NCBI GenBank assembly: GCA_015654495.1
Contig: JAATGW010000699.1
Location: 1-20,229 of the forward strand
Source of the DNA: Chitinophagales bacterium
GTDB lineage: Bacteria; Bacteroidota; Bacteroidia; Chitinophagales; Chitinophagaceae
Direction of reading: 5' to 3'
DNA: 20,229 bases
The first letter of the stretch is position 1; the number at the start of each line of letters is the position of its first letter. Below are positions 7,217-14,573 of this stretch, in pieces. The position numbers and the translations under genes were made by a program. The notes beneath the pieces are model-generated. The model was given only the letters and a program-made list of their open reading frames with translations. It made no database searches and was not told the DNA's origin.

Positions 7217-8341
7217 TCATCCTGATCTCTTTCTGTAATTAATCACCGCCCAGCTATTAAAGAATACAGCAAAACCTGCCATCACCAGAAAATGTTTACT
7301 GATATCTTTAAACCCACTTCCTTTTAATATAACCATCCTTACTACTTCAATGAAATAAGTAACCGGATTGGCACGCGCAATCCATTTTGCCCATTCCGGC
7401 ATACTGTCAACGGGTGTAAATAATCCGCTCATCAGCATAAAAATCATCATCAGAAAAAAAGCAAGGGACATGGCTTGCTGCTGCGTGCTGCTGTATGTTG
7501 AAACCAGCAGACCAATTCCCAATAATGCTACCAGGTAGACTGCGAGAAACGCATATAAAAGACCAATACTGCCCAGGGGAATAATTCCATAAACAAACCT
7601 TGCAATAACCCACAATCCGACTGAGAAAACAAAATTGCCGATCAGCCAGAATGGAATCAGCTTACCAAGTATGAACTGGTGTTTTTTAATGGGAGTTACA
7701 TTGATCTGTTCAATTGTGCCTACTTCTTTTTCTTTAACAATATTCAAAGCACACATATAGGAACCTACCATGGTTACCAGAACAACCAGGATGCCCGGGA
7801 CCATAAAAAACCTGTAATTCATCAATGGGTTATACCAGTTTACAGAACTTATTTCAATGGGGACGATTTGAGCATTTGCAGTTTGTTGAACATACTGCAT
7901 CCTCAGGTCTCCGTTAAAATCCCTGATAATGCCGGTAAGGTAGGAGCTTCCAACCAGGGCTTTGGTACCATTGATCGCATTCACAGCCATGAATAATTGC
8001 TGGTGATTTTCACGCACCAGGTCTCTTTCGAAATGGGCAGGTATTTCAAGAATCAGATCTGCCTTATCGTTTTCGAAAAGCGGATATGTTTTTTCAAAGG
8101 AGGACGACCAGGAAGTGATATGGAAATAATTTGAAGCAGAAATTTTTTCGATCAGTTTTTTTGAAAAGCTTGAATTGTCCTGGTCGACAACGGCCACATT
8201 AATATTTTTTATTTCAAAATCAGCTGCAAGCGGAAGAATCAGTAACTGAATAATAGGAACGGCAATGATCATGCGGAGAATTGTCGTATTCCGGAAGATC
8301 TGTCTGAATTCTTTTTGTAATAAAAACCGGAGTGTTCTCAT
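7217..8341 (-). CDS. ABC-2 type exporter permease (YbhR/YbhS-like)
   Basis: The 374-aa membrane protein has one N-terminal membrane helix (about 22-40), a large extracytoplasmic domain (about 41-175, including VAVVDQDNSSFSKKLIEKI), then about five membrane helices, with the cytoplasmic-side VKEKEVGTIEQINVTPI segment typical of ABC-2 drug-type permeases. Length and layout match E. coli YbhR and YbhS (about 370 aa). It is the last gene of the efflux operon and overlaps the previous permease gene by 4 nt (ATGA, 8338-8341), so the two are probably translationally coupled and form a heterodimer. The exported substrate is unknown; relatives have been linked to drug or cation tolerance. Confidence 0.88.
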   Translation of the reverse strand: MRTLRFLLQKEFRQIFRNTTILRMIIAVPIIQLLILPLAADFEIKNINVAVVDQDNSSFSKKLIEKISASNYFHITSWSSSFEKTYPLFENDKADLILEIPAHFERDLVRENHQQLFMAVNAINGTKALVGSSYLTGIIRDFNGDLRMQYVQQTANAQIVPIEISSVNWYNPLMNYRFFMVPGILVVLVTMVGSYMCALNIVKEKEVGTIEQINVTPIKKHQFILGKLIPFWLIGNFVFSVGLWVIARFVYGIIPLGSIGLLYAFLAVYLVALLGIGLLVSTYSSTQQQAMSLAFFLMMIFMLMSGLFTPVDSMPEWAKWIARANPVTYFIEVVRMVILKGSGFKDISKHFLVMAGFAVFFNSWAVINYRKRSG

Positions 8342-9438
8342 GCCAGTCTGATTTTAAAATTTTTAAAACTGAGCAGCAGGAGAACCATTGTCATGGCAAC
8401 GAGTACAAGGGTTTCTTTCCAGATATAAGAAAAGCCAAGTCCCTTGATCATTACATTCTTTACAATTATATAGTACCATTTGGATGGTACCAGGTTGGAA
8501 ATAATCTGCAAAGGCCTGGGCATATTTTCAAGAGGGAACATAAATCCGGTAAACATCATGGTAGGCAATAACAACCCCATCAATGAAATAATCATTGCCG
8601 ATTGCTGCGAATTGGTTGAGTTAGAAATCAACAGACCTAAACACAATGCCGTTATAATCAACAGCGCACTTTCAGCAAAAAGCAAAAGGAGGCTTCCCTT
8701 GATTTCCATGTCCAGCAGAAAAACGCTGAGTAAAAGAATAACAACAAGATTGATCAGGGACAGTATGAAATAGGGTATGGCCTTTGAAATAATAACGAGC
8801 ATTGGATTCATAGGCGATACAAGGAGTATCTCCATTGTTCCGTTTTCTTTTTCGCGTACAATGGATGCGGATGTCATTAATACACATATCAGCATCAGTA
8901 CAAGCGCCATCACGCCAGGTACAAAATTGGTGGATCCTTTTAACTCCGGGTTATAGATCATCCTCGGATTAGTACCAATAGTCATTGGTAACATGCCGCC
9001 ATTTTCACTTTGGTAATCGCGGATTATTCCGCTTGCATAGTTAGTCAGGGTTGTGGCTGTGTTCGGATCAGAAGCATCAGCAACGATCTGAATTTTTGTT
9101 CCCGTACCCCGCATGATGTCCTGCTGAAACTGTGAAGGAAAAATGATAGCCAGTTTTATATCACCGGCTTTAAAAGCGCTTTCAATTTCTTTATCTGACT
9201 TCAGACTTTTTTCGATCTCAAAATAGTTGCTGGCTTCAATTTTTTCAATGATCTTTTGTGTTACCGCATCTTTCGAATAGTCGCAAATAACAATTTTACT
9301 GTTTTTGATTTCGTTGGTTAATGCAAAACCAAACAGAACGATTTGAGCAACCGGCATTCCGAATAACAGGAGCAGGGTTTTCCTGTCGCGGAAAACATGG
9401 TGAAATTCTTTGCTGATAAAGGATAGAAATTGTTTCAT
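8338..9438 (-). CDS. ABC-2 type exporter permease (YbhR/YbhS-like), partner subunit
   Basis: The 366-aa product has the same plan as its neighbour: an N-terminal helix (about 22-42), an extracytoplasmic domain starting IVICDYSKDAVTQKIIEKI, and C-terminal membrane helices after VREKENGTMEILLVSPM. It is clearly related to but distinct from the downstream permease, as expected for the two halves of a heterodimeric channel. It lies 11 nt after the second ATPase gene and overlaps the next permease gene by 4 nt. Confidence 0.88.
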   Translation of the reverse strand: MKQFLSFISKEFHHVFRDRKTLLLLFGMPVAQIVLFGFALTNEIKNSKIVICDYSKDAVTQKIIEKIEASNYFEIEKSLKSDKEIESAFKAGDIKLAIIFPSQFQQDIMRGTGTKIQIVADASDPNTATTLTNYASGIIRDYQSENGGMLPMTIGTNPRMIYNPELKGSTNFVPGVMALVLMLICVLMTSASIVREKENGTMEILLVSPMNPMLVIISKAIPYFILSLINLVVILLLSVFLLDMEIKGSLLLLFAESALLIITALCLGLLISNSTNSQQSAMIISLMGLLLPTMMFTGFMFPLENMPRPLQIISNLVPSKWYYIIVKNVMIKGLGFSYIWKETLVLVAMTMVLLLLSFKNFKIRLA

Positions 9439-9449
9439 CTTTTATTTTA

Positions 9450-10199
9450 TTAGTCGGCCTTTCGCACAGCACCACGTGCCAGTTCAAAAAAAACTTCATC
9501 CATAGTTGCAGCTTTGTATTTCTCCTTTAGATTGGCCGGAGAATCCAGTTCTTTTATTACACCATCCACCATCATTGAAATGCGGTTGCAGTATTCGGCT
9601 TCGTCCATATAATGTGTGGTAACAAAAATGGTAATCCCGCGATCAGATGCATCATAGATCAGTTCCCAGAATTGCCTTCGCGTAACAGGATCAACACCAC
9701 CCGTAGGTTCGTCAAGAAAAACAATCTTTGGTTCGTGTATGATTGCTACGGAAAAAGCGAGTTTTTGTTTCCATCCCAACGGAAGCGATACCACCAGTTT
9801 ATCTGCTTCTGATGCCAGCCCCAGCTGTTCAATAAGCCTACCGCTTTTTTCCCGGATTTCTTTGTCAGATAAACCATAGATTCCTCCAAAGAAGCGGATA
9901 TTTTCACGAGGCGTCAGATCTTCATACAATGAAAATTTCTGACTCATGTACCCGATATTCTTTTTTATTTTTTCTGTTTGCTTATAGATATCATATCCGG
10001 CTACCGTTGCATTACCGGAACTGGGAGTGAGCAAACCGCAGAGCATGCTCATAGCGGTTGTTTTGCCAGCACCGTTAGCTCCGAGAAAGCCGAAAATTTC
10101 ACCAGAGTAAACATCAAAACTGATTTCGTTTGTGGCAATGAAGTCACCAAACCGCTTTGTAAGTTTCTCTGTTTTTATTACCACTTCTTTCGTCATCAT
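9450..10199 (-). CDS. ABC transporter ATPase, equivalent to the YbhF C-terminal half
   Basis: The 249-aa protein is a single nucleotide-binding domain: Walker A GANGAGKTT (40-48), Q-loop Q87 (YMSQKF), Walker B VFLDEP (160-165) and H-loop H196 (VTTHYMDE). Its signature motif is not LSGGQ but LPLGWKQ (about 139-145), the divergent form also seen in the second half of fused YbhF-type ATPases. It begins 1 nt after the stop of the preceding ATPase gene, and two adjacent Met codons (10199 and 10196) are possible starts. It very likely pairs with the upstream ATPase to drive the two ABC-2 permeases. Confidence 0.9.
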   Translation of the reverse strand: MMTKEVVIKTEKLTKRFGDFIATNEISFDVYSGEIFGFLGANGAGKTTAMSMLCGLLTPSSGNATVAGYDIYKQTEKIKKNIGYMSQKFSLYEDLTPRENIRFFGGIYGLSDKEIREKSGRLIEQLGLASEADKLVVSLPLGWKQKLAFSVAIIHEPKIVFLDEPTGGVDPVTRRQFWELIYDASDRGITIFVTTHYMDEAEYCNRISMMVDGVIKELDSPANLKEKYKAATMDEVFFELARGAVRKAD

Positions 10200-10200
10200 T

Positions 10201-11142
10201 TCAGCTGGCTTTACTGGTTTCCATCATCAGGCGAATAAAACAATCTTCAACCGTTGGGCGGATGCTGATCACTTCTTTGATTTGTAATGACTGATCATTC
10301 CATTTTTTCTGAAGATCGGTTTCTGAAAGCTTCAGATCTTTTTTCAGAGTGATATGATGGTATTCACCAAAGGCATTGCAGGATTTCACTTCAGGAAGAG
10401 AGCGCAGGGATTTCAGAAGGTGGCTCATATCATCACCTTTAACTGCAAGGAGTATTTCAGGATAGTTGCTGATAATTCCTTCAGGTGTATTTATGGAGAG
10501 AATATTGCCTGTTTGTATGAGTGCAATTCTCTCACACAGTGTTGCTTCATCCATATAGGGCGTGGATACAAGTATAGTGATGCCCTGGTCTTTAAGACGT
10601 TTCAGCATTTCCCAGAATTCTTTTCTTGAAACAGTATCGACACCCGTAGTAGGTTCGTCCAGAAATAATATTGTTGGTTTATGAATGAGTGCGCAGCAAA
10701 GTGCGAGCTTCTGTTTCATTCCACCTGAAAGTTTTCCGGCACGCCTGTTTTTAAAGGGTTCAATCTGTACATATATATCTTTTATCAGGTGATAATTTTC
10801 TTCGATTGTTGTATCAAAAACAGTGGCAAAAAAGCGGAGATTCTCTTCCACCGTCAGATCCTGGTAAAGTGAGAACCTGCCTGGCATATAACCCACCTGT
10901 TTCCTGATCTGCCTGAAATCTTTTACAACATCAAGCCCGCAGACAGTTGCAGATCCGCTGTCGGCCAGCAATAAAGTGGTTAGAATTCTGAACAGGCTCG
11001 TTTTGCCTGCACCGTCAGGACCAATCAATCCAAAAATTTCACCTTCCTTAACACTGAATGAGATATTATTCAGGGCGGTGATGCTGGTTTTTTTGTCCTG
11101 CCTGTATTTTTTTATAAGATGGTCTACCGTAACAGCCGCCAT
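10201..11142 (-). CDS. ABC transporter ATPase, equivalent to the YbhF N-terminal half
   Basis: The 313-aa protein has Walker A GPDGAGKTS (41-49), a canonical signature LSGGMKQ (138-144), Walker B ILFLDEP (158-164) with E163, and a C-terminal extension of about 90 residues after the nucleotide-binding domain. Two catalytic positions are changed: the Q-loop reads YMPGRF, with Gly at 88 where Gln is usual, and the H-loop reads STPYMDEA, with Pro at 195 instead of His. It therefore probably binds ATP in a weakly hydrolysing site while lending its good signature motif to the partner's site. It follows the adaptor gene by 2 nt and precedes the second ATPase gene by 1 nt. Confidence 0.9.
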   Translation of the reverse strand: MAAVTVDHLIKKYRQDKKTSITALNNISFSVKEGEIFGLIGPDGAGKTSLFRILTTLLLADSGSATVCGLDVVKDFRQIRKQVGYMPGRFSLYQDLTVEENLRFFATVFDTTIEENYHLIKDIYVQIEPFKNRRAGKLSGGMKQKLALCCALIHKPTILFLDEPTTGVDTVSRKEFWEMLKRLKDQGITILVSTPYMDEATLCERIALIQTGNILSINTPEGIISNYPEILLAVKGDDMSHLLKSLRSLPEVKSCNAFGEYHHITLKKDLKLSETDLQKKWNDQSLQIKEVISIRPTVEDCFIRLMMETSKAS

Positions 11143-11144
11143 GT

Positions 11145-12077
11145 TCAGAAATTTAATTCACCGTACATCCCGATTTTCAAAAAGCCATCATTCGGAACTG
11201 AAACCTTGATGGCATAGACCAGATTCTGCCGCTCTTCTTTTGTCTGAATTGTTTTTGGAGTGAATTCGGCTTTATCTGATATCCAGTTGATGTTTCCATT
11301 ATAATTTCTGAATCCGCCTTTTCCATCATCTGTTCTCACAGTTACTTTTTGCGCAAGTTTTACCGATGCCAGCTGATTGCCGGATATATAAGCTCTCAGA
11401 GAAATAGTATCTGTGTTCGCGATCTTATAAAGTGGCCTGCCAATGGTTGCCATTTCACCCTGAAATGCATATTGTGTGAGTACTGTACCTTTTACAGGAT
11501 TTATGATCATCCCTTTATTGATCTGGTCCTGTATCTGCGCGATCGATTTCTGCAATGGATCTTTTTCGCTCAGTACAGAACGGTTCTGCACATTTACATT
11601 TGATTTGTTTAATGCAATCTGTTGCTGATAAACATTTAATTGTCTTTTTGCTTCATCTGCTTTGGCATTAATATCATCCAGTTGTTTTGGAGTAGCTGCA
11701 TCAGCCTTAAGTAGATTGGCAGTGCGCTGTTGTTCTTTTTCCAGGTAACTGATCTGTGATTGCAATACTGCAATCTGGTTTTCGATTACTATGGTTTGCG
11801 GATCGGAAACATTCAACCTATCACTCAATGCTTTTATCCTTGATTCGGTTTGTTGTTTCTGCAGTTCGAGATTGGTAACATCTATGGTTCCGATTTCCTG
11901 GTTGGGTGCCAGCTCCTGCCCTTCTTTGATTGAAAGAGCCATGATCTGTCCCGATTGCTGAGCTGAAATAACAACTTCATCCGCTTCAAAACTGCCTGAA
12001 GCGTCAAATTCATTTTCTTTTTTCTTACATGCGGCAGCTGCCAGCAGCCATATCAATATTAATCCTGCTTTTTTCAT
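11145..12077 (-). CDS. HlyD/YbhG-like membrane fusion protein (lipoprotein adaptor)
   Basis: The 310-aa product is the periplasmic adaptor of the exporter. The signal peptide ends in a run of Ala before C17, so the protein is probably a lipoprotein. A lipoyl-like half (about 28-67, SGQIMALSIKEGQ) is followed by a long alpha-helical hairpin (about 68-185). The hairpin tip contains R118, L122 and T129 in an RxxxLxxxxxxT arrangement close to the TolC-docking motif RLxxLxxxxxxS. The second lipoyl half resumes at IINPVKGTVL and is followed by a beta-barrel-like C-terminus. It lies 3 nt after the TolC-like gene and 2 nt before the first ATPase gene, so it should link the ABC complex to the outer-membrane channel. 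Confidence 0.88.
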   Translation of the reverse strand: MKKAGLILIWLLAAAACKKKENEFDASGSFEADEVVISAQQSGQIMALSIKEGQELAPNQEIGTIDVTNLELQKQQTESRIKALSDRLNVSDPQTIVIENQIAVLQSQISYLEKEQQRTANLLKADAATPKQLDDINAKADEAKRQLNVYQQQIALNKSNVNVQNRSVLSEKDPLQKSIAQIQDQINKGMIINPVKGTVLTQYAFQGEMATIGRPLYKIANTDTISLRAYISGNQLASVKLAQKVTVRTDDGKGGFRNYNGNINWISDKAEFTPKTIQTKEERQNLVYAIKVSVPNDGFLKIGMYGELNF

Positions 12078-12080
12078 GAA

Positions 12081-13376
12081 CTATGGTTTTGTATGACCCA
12101 GGGTGTAGAGCCTGTTGTATTGATTGGAAAGTGACTGAATTCTGTGTATTTCCCGAAGAAGTTTAGAAATATTGAGGGTGTTGATTTCTTTGAGGTAATC
12201 ATTCAGCGTAATTACCCCATTTTCATATTTTGCTCTTGCGGTTTGTGTTATCTTTTCCTTCAGTTGCACAATTTCATCATCAGATTTTATCAGCTTATCA
12301 TACCTGATCTTTTCATTGTCCTGCTGAAGCAATGAAAGATTGTTATTGAACAGGAATGTTTCCTTATTTACATCAACTGTCTGTTTCTGCAATTGAAGAA
12401 TTGCTTTATCATTTTTTAGTGTATAGAAAGAAGAGAAATTCCAGTTTAAGCGCAGGCCGGCAATGTAATAAGGAGAGAATTCATTTTTCAGCATATTCAG
12501 TCCGGGTCTTCCATATCCACCCTGACCAAACAAACTGATTTTCGGAATGGTCCGACTTTTCAGCAAGCGTTCCTGTTGATCATAGAGTATGTTCTGCTGT
12601 TCAAAAGCTTTAAGCTCGGGCCTCGTATTTTCAGTGTTCAGCCAGTTGTTCAATTCTGCCGGAATGATCAATTGAGATTCATCGGAAACGTTTTTTCCGG
12701 TAAAGGCTGAAAGCATTTGCAGGTAGGAAGTTCTTGCAGCCTCCAGATCAAATTGTTTTTGCTGTTGCACCAGGATTTCAGCCTGGAGCTGATCAGCATC
12801 TGATTTAAATGCAGAACCGTTTTGTATAGCGGCCTCGGTTCTTTTTTTTGTTTCCCGCAGCTGACTGATGAGCGTGTCGTTTTGTTCGAGTTGCACGGTA
12901 AGTAACAGCACACCGAAATAGATTTGATTGATTCTTTCGCGAATCTGGAAAAGGTCTTTGCGCATGTTGGCAAGTTCAACCTGGGTTGAGGCTTTCTGTA
13001 TTTGTTTCTGTGAACTGATTGATCCTCCGTCATAAATATTCTGGGCCAGATCAATAGTCACTTTATACTGGTCCTTACTTAATACATCGACTATAATCGG
13101 TTGATTGGGAACATGCGGCAACTGTGTTACATCTGATTGATAGGAAGCCTGGCCGTTTAAAGACAACTGCGGAAAATTTCCCTTTTGAATATTGGAAAGC
13201 GAAAAGTCTTCAGCCTGTCTTAAAAGATCTGCACGTTTAATGAGCGGATAATTTGACTCTGCCCAGTAATAAACACTGTCAATTGAAATCTTTTTCTGTG
13301 CTTCAGCAACAGGTGCTGCAGCTAAAGCAATTAAAAACAGCTTTAGAAAACTTCTTAATTCAGATTTTTTAATCAT
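12081..13376 (-). CDS. TolC family outer-membrane efflux protein
   Basis: The 431-aa protein has a Sec signal peptide (about 1-26, ending AEA before QKK). The mature part shows the long helical repeats and the duplicated OEP layout of TolC-type channels, for example DSVYYWAESNYPLIKRADLL near the start and a second half beginning around the LFGQGGYGRPG segment. The length is within the usual 400-500 range. It would form the trimeric outer-membrane duct for the adaptor and ABC exporter encoded next to it. The gap to the TetR gene is 13 nt, so the regulator appears to lead the operon. Confidence 0.88.
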   Translation of the reverse strand: MIKKSELRSFLKLFLIALAAAPVAEAQKKISIDSVYYWAESNYPLIKRADLLRQAEDFSLSNIQKGNFPQLSLNGQASYQSDVTQLPHVPNQPIIVDVLSKDQYKVTIDLAQNIYDGGSISSQKQIQKASTQVELANMRKDLFQIRERINQIYFGVLLLTVQLEQNDTLISQLRETKKRTEAAIQNGSAFKSDADQLQAEILVQQQKQFDLEAARTSYLQMLSAFTGKNVSDESQLIIPAELNNWLNTENTRPELKAFEQQNILYDQQERLLKSRTIPKISLFGQGGYGRPGLNMLKNEFSPYYIAGLRLNWNFSSFYTLKNDKAILQLQKQTVDVNKETFLFNNNLSLLQQDNEKIRYDKLIKSDDEIVQLKEKITQTARAKYENGVITLNDYLKEINTLNISKLLREIHRIQSLSNQYNRLYTLGHTKP

Positions 13377-13389
13377 CTTAATCTATCAT

Positions 13390-14001
13390 TTAAACCGATA
13401 AATATTTCCAGATCATTTCCACAATCATTTTTTTTCTTTCAAGCAGAATATTGTCATATTCAAGTTCAGTTGCACCAAGAATTTTGCTCATCAGGGGTTT
13501 ACACAGAATTGGAAAAATGGTTAGACCCTGGATACTCATAAAAAGCTCATAAGCCTTTATTTTCCTGATTGTGCCTTTTTTTACTTCCGAATCGATCTGC
13601 TGGTCAATGATGGCGAACAGATTTCCCGGATTTAATTCCTGGAGATGTGCAAAAACGATTTCACCGTTTCTGTTTATCTCATTAAGGATAAATACCGGCA
13701 GCTGCGGGAATTCGATCAGTTTCTGTGTATCCAGTTCAACTATTTTTTCTATTTTCTCTTTCAGGGAGAAGTCTGATTGTATAAAGGCGGCTATCCCGCT
13801 GAAAAAATGCCGGAATGCGCTCAGGAATACTGCGGCGAACAATTTTTCCTTGCTCCGGAAATAATAATTCACCATGGATTTGGTGGTGCCGGCTTCATCA
13901 GCAATCACCTGTACTGTGGCTCCGTCCAGCCCTTTCTGATTAAAAACCTTTCTTGCTGCCTGGAGTATTGCCTGCTCGGTATTCTGGTCTTTTTCTGCCA
14001 T
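13390..14001 (-). CDS. TetR family transcriptional regulator of the efflux operon (CecR-like)
   Basis: The product is 203 aa if it starts at ATG 14001-13999 (MAEKDQNTEQAILQAARKVF). A TTG start at 14022 would add seven residues but would place the start inside the predicted operator and within a few bases of the predicted transcription start, so I reject it. The N-terminal helix-turn-helix spans about residues 28-51 (VQVIADEAGTTKSMVNYYF), and the rest is the helical ligand-binding domain. It is the first gene of the efflux operon, in the position CecR (YbiH) has functionally for E. coli ybhGFSR. The palindrome at 14014-14031 suggests it represses its own operon until an inducer binds. The ligand is unknown. 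Confidence 0.87.
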   Translation of the reverse strand: MAEKDQNTEQAILQAARKVFNQKGLDGATVQVIADEAGTTKSMVNYYFRSKEKLFAAVFLSAFRHFFSGIAAFIQSDFSLKEKIEKIVELDTQKLIEFPQLPVFILNEINRNGEIVFAHLQELNPGNLFAIIDQQIDSEVKKGTIRKIKAYELFMSIQGLTIFPILCKPLMSKILGATELEYDNILLERKKMIVEMIWKYLSV

Positions 14002-14013
14002 TCGTACAACTGT

Positions 14014-14031
14014 TTCGAACAACTGTTCGAA
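14014..14031. promoter_or_regulatory. Probable TetR operator palindrome
   Basis: TTCGAACAACTGTTCGAA has perfect 8-bp inverted arms around a 2-bp centre, a usual size for TetR-family operators. It lies 13 nt upstream of the TetR ATG and spans the transcription start predicted from the -7 box at 14034-14041, an ideal place for autorepression of the whole efflux operon. Confidence 0.6.
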
Positions 14032-14033
14032 CG

Positions 14034-14064
14034 CAAAAATAAGGGTTGATTTTGAAATTCAAAA
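14034..14064 (-). promoter_or_regulatory. Promoter of the TetR-efflux operon
   Basis: On the minus strand, TTTTG (14064-14060) and TATTTTTG (14041-14034) are 18 nt apart, matching the Bacteroidota vegetative promoter pattern TTTG-N19-TAnnTTTG with one base less in the spacer. The predicted start, near 14027, falls inside the palindrome 14014-14031. Confidence 0.6.
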
Positions 14065-14133
14065 CCTATTTTCATTTGCAGGCTTGATTCTGTTCTTGCC
14101 GGATTATGTTTCTTTCTTTCTTTGCTGAAAAAT

Positions 14134-14164
14134 TTTGACTGGATTTAGCTGAACCTTATCTTTG
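14134..14164 (+). promoter_or_regulatory. Canonical Bacteroidota promoter for tRNA-Glu
   Basis: TTTG (14134-14137), exactly 19 nt, then TATCTTTG (14157-14164) is a perfect match to the Bacteroidota pattern TTTG-N19-TAnnTTTG. The predicted start is about 10 nt before the mature 5' end of the tRNA at 14182. Confidence 0.75.
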
Positions 14165-14181
14165 CACTCCTTTAGAAAAAA

Positions 14182-14253
14182 GGCCCGTTGGTCAAGGGGT
14201 TAAGACACCTCCCTTTCACGGAGGAATCACGAGTTCGAATCTCGTACGGGCTA
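14182..14253 (+). tRNA. tRNA-Glu (anticodon UUC)
   Basis: The 72-nt sequence folds into a full cloverleaf. The acceptor stem is GGCCCGT with ACGGGCT (first pair G-U), with discriminator A14253. The D arm contains GGTCAAGGGGTTAAGAC. The anticodon stem CCTCC/GGAGG (14208-14212 and 14220-14224) encloses loop CTTTCAC with anticodon TTC at 14215-14217. The T arm is ACGAG-TTCGAAT-CTCGT. CCA is not encoded. It stands alone with its own promoter upstream and terminator downstream. Confidence 0.97.
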
Positions 14254-14258
14254 CATCA

Positions 14259-14292
14259 CCCGCTGGAACTAAGAGTTACAGCGGGTTTTTTT
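14259..14292 (+). terminator. Intrinsic terminator after tRNA-Glu
   Basis: CCCGCTG (14259-14265) pairs with CAGCGGG (14279-14285) and is followed by seven T residues (14286-14292), a textbook rho-independent terminator 5 nt after the tRNA. Confidence 0.9.
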
Positions 14293-14387
14293 ATGGTGGA
14301 TGCAGAACTGACCCGGTTTTGGGTGAGGATTCATATATAATAATTACCTGACTACAGTAAAATGCGGAATAAGGGTTGACGAAAAAA

Positions 14388-14405
14388 TTCAGAAAGCTTT
14401 CTGAA
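14388..14405. promoter_or_regulatory. 18-bp perfect palindrome upstream of gap
   Basis: TTCAGAAAGCTTTCTGAA is a perfect, loop-less palindrome in the 281-nt region between the tRNA terminator and gap, about 168 nt before the gap start. Its symmetry suits binding by a dimeric regulator, but no adjacent gene encodes one. A CT-rich tract (about 14471-14500) lies between it and gap. Confidence 0.4.
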
Positions 14406-14573
14406 AAGCTCCTCACACAGCTATTTGCCGGATATAAGAAAATCTCAACCCTGGTGGTGACCGTTTTTCTTTTACCTACCTACTGCTGCCTCTGCCTGCC
14501 CAAAAATTGATGCTTTGGTAATCTGCGTTTTAGTACCTTCGGCATCTATTTTTTTAGAAAAAATTATTAAAAT

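Noticed and set aside
9450..11142. The two ATPase genes as one fused ybhF gene broken by a frameshift
   Set aside because: Each has its own start, stop and complete nucleotide-binding domain, with a 1-nt gap like the other tight gaps in the operon. Split versions are a natural arrangement.
14002..14022. TTG start extending the TetR protein by seven residues
   Set aside because: It falls in the operator-like palindrome and at most a few bases from the predicted transcription start; ATG 14001 gives a typical TetR N-terminus.
14514..14541. Promoter for gap (TTTG and TACCTTCG)
   Set aside because: The -7 box has one mismatch and the spacer is only 16 nt, so I mention it with the gene but do not list it as a feature.
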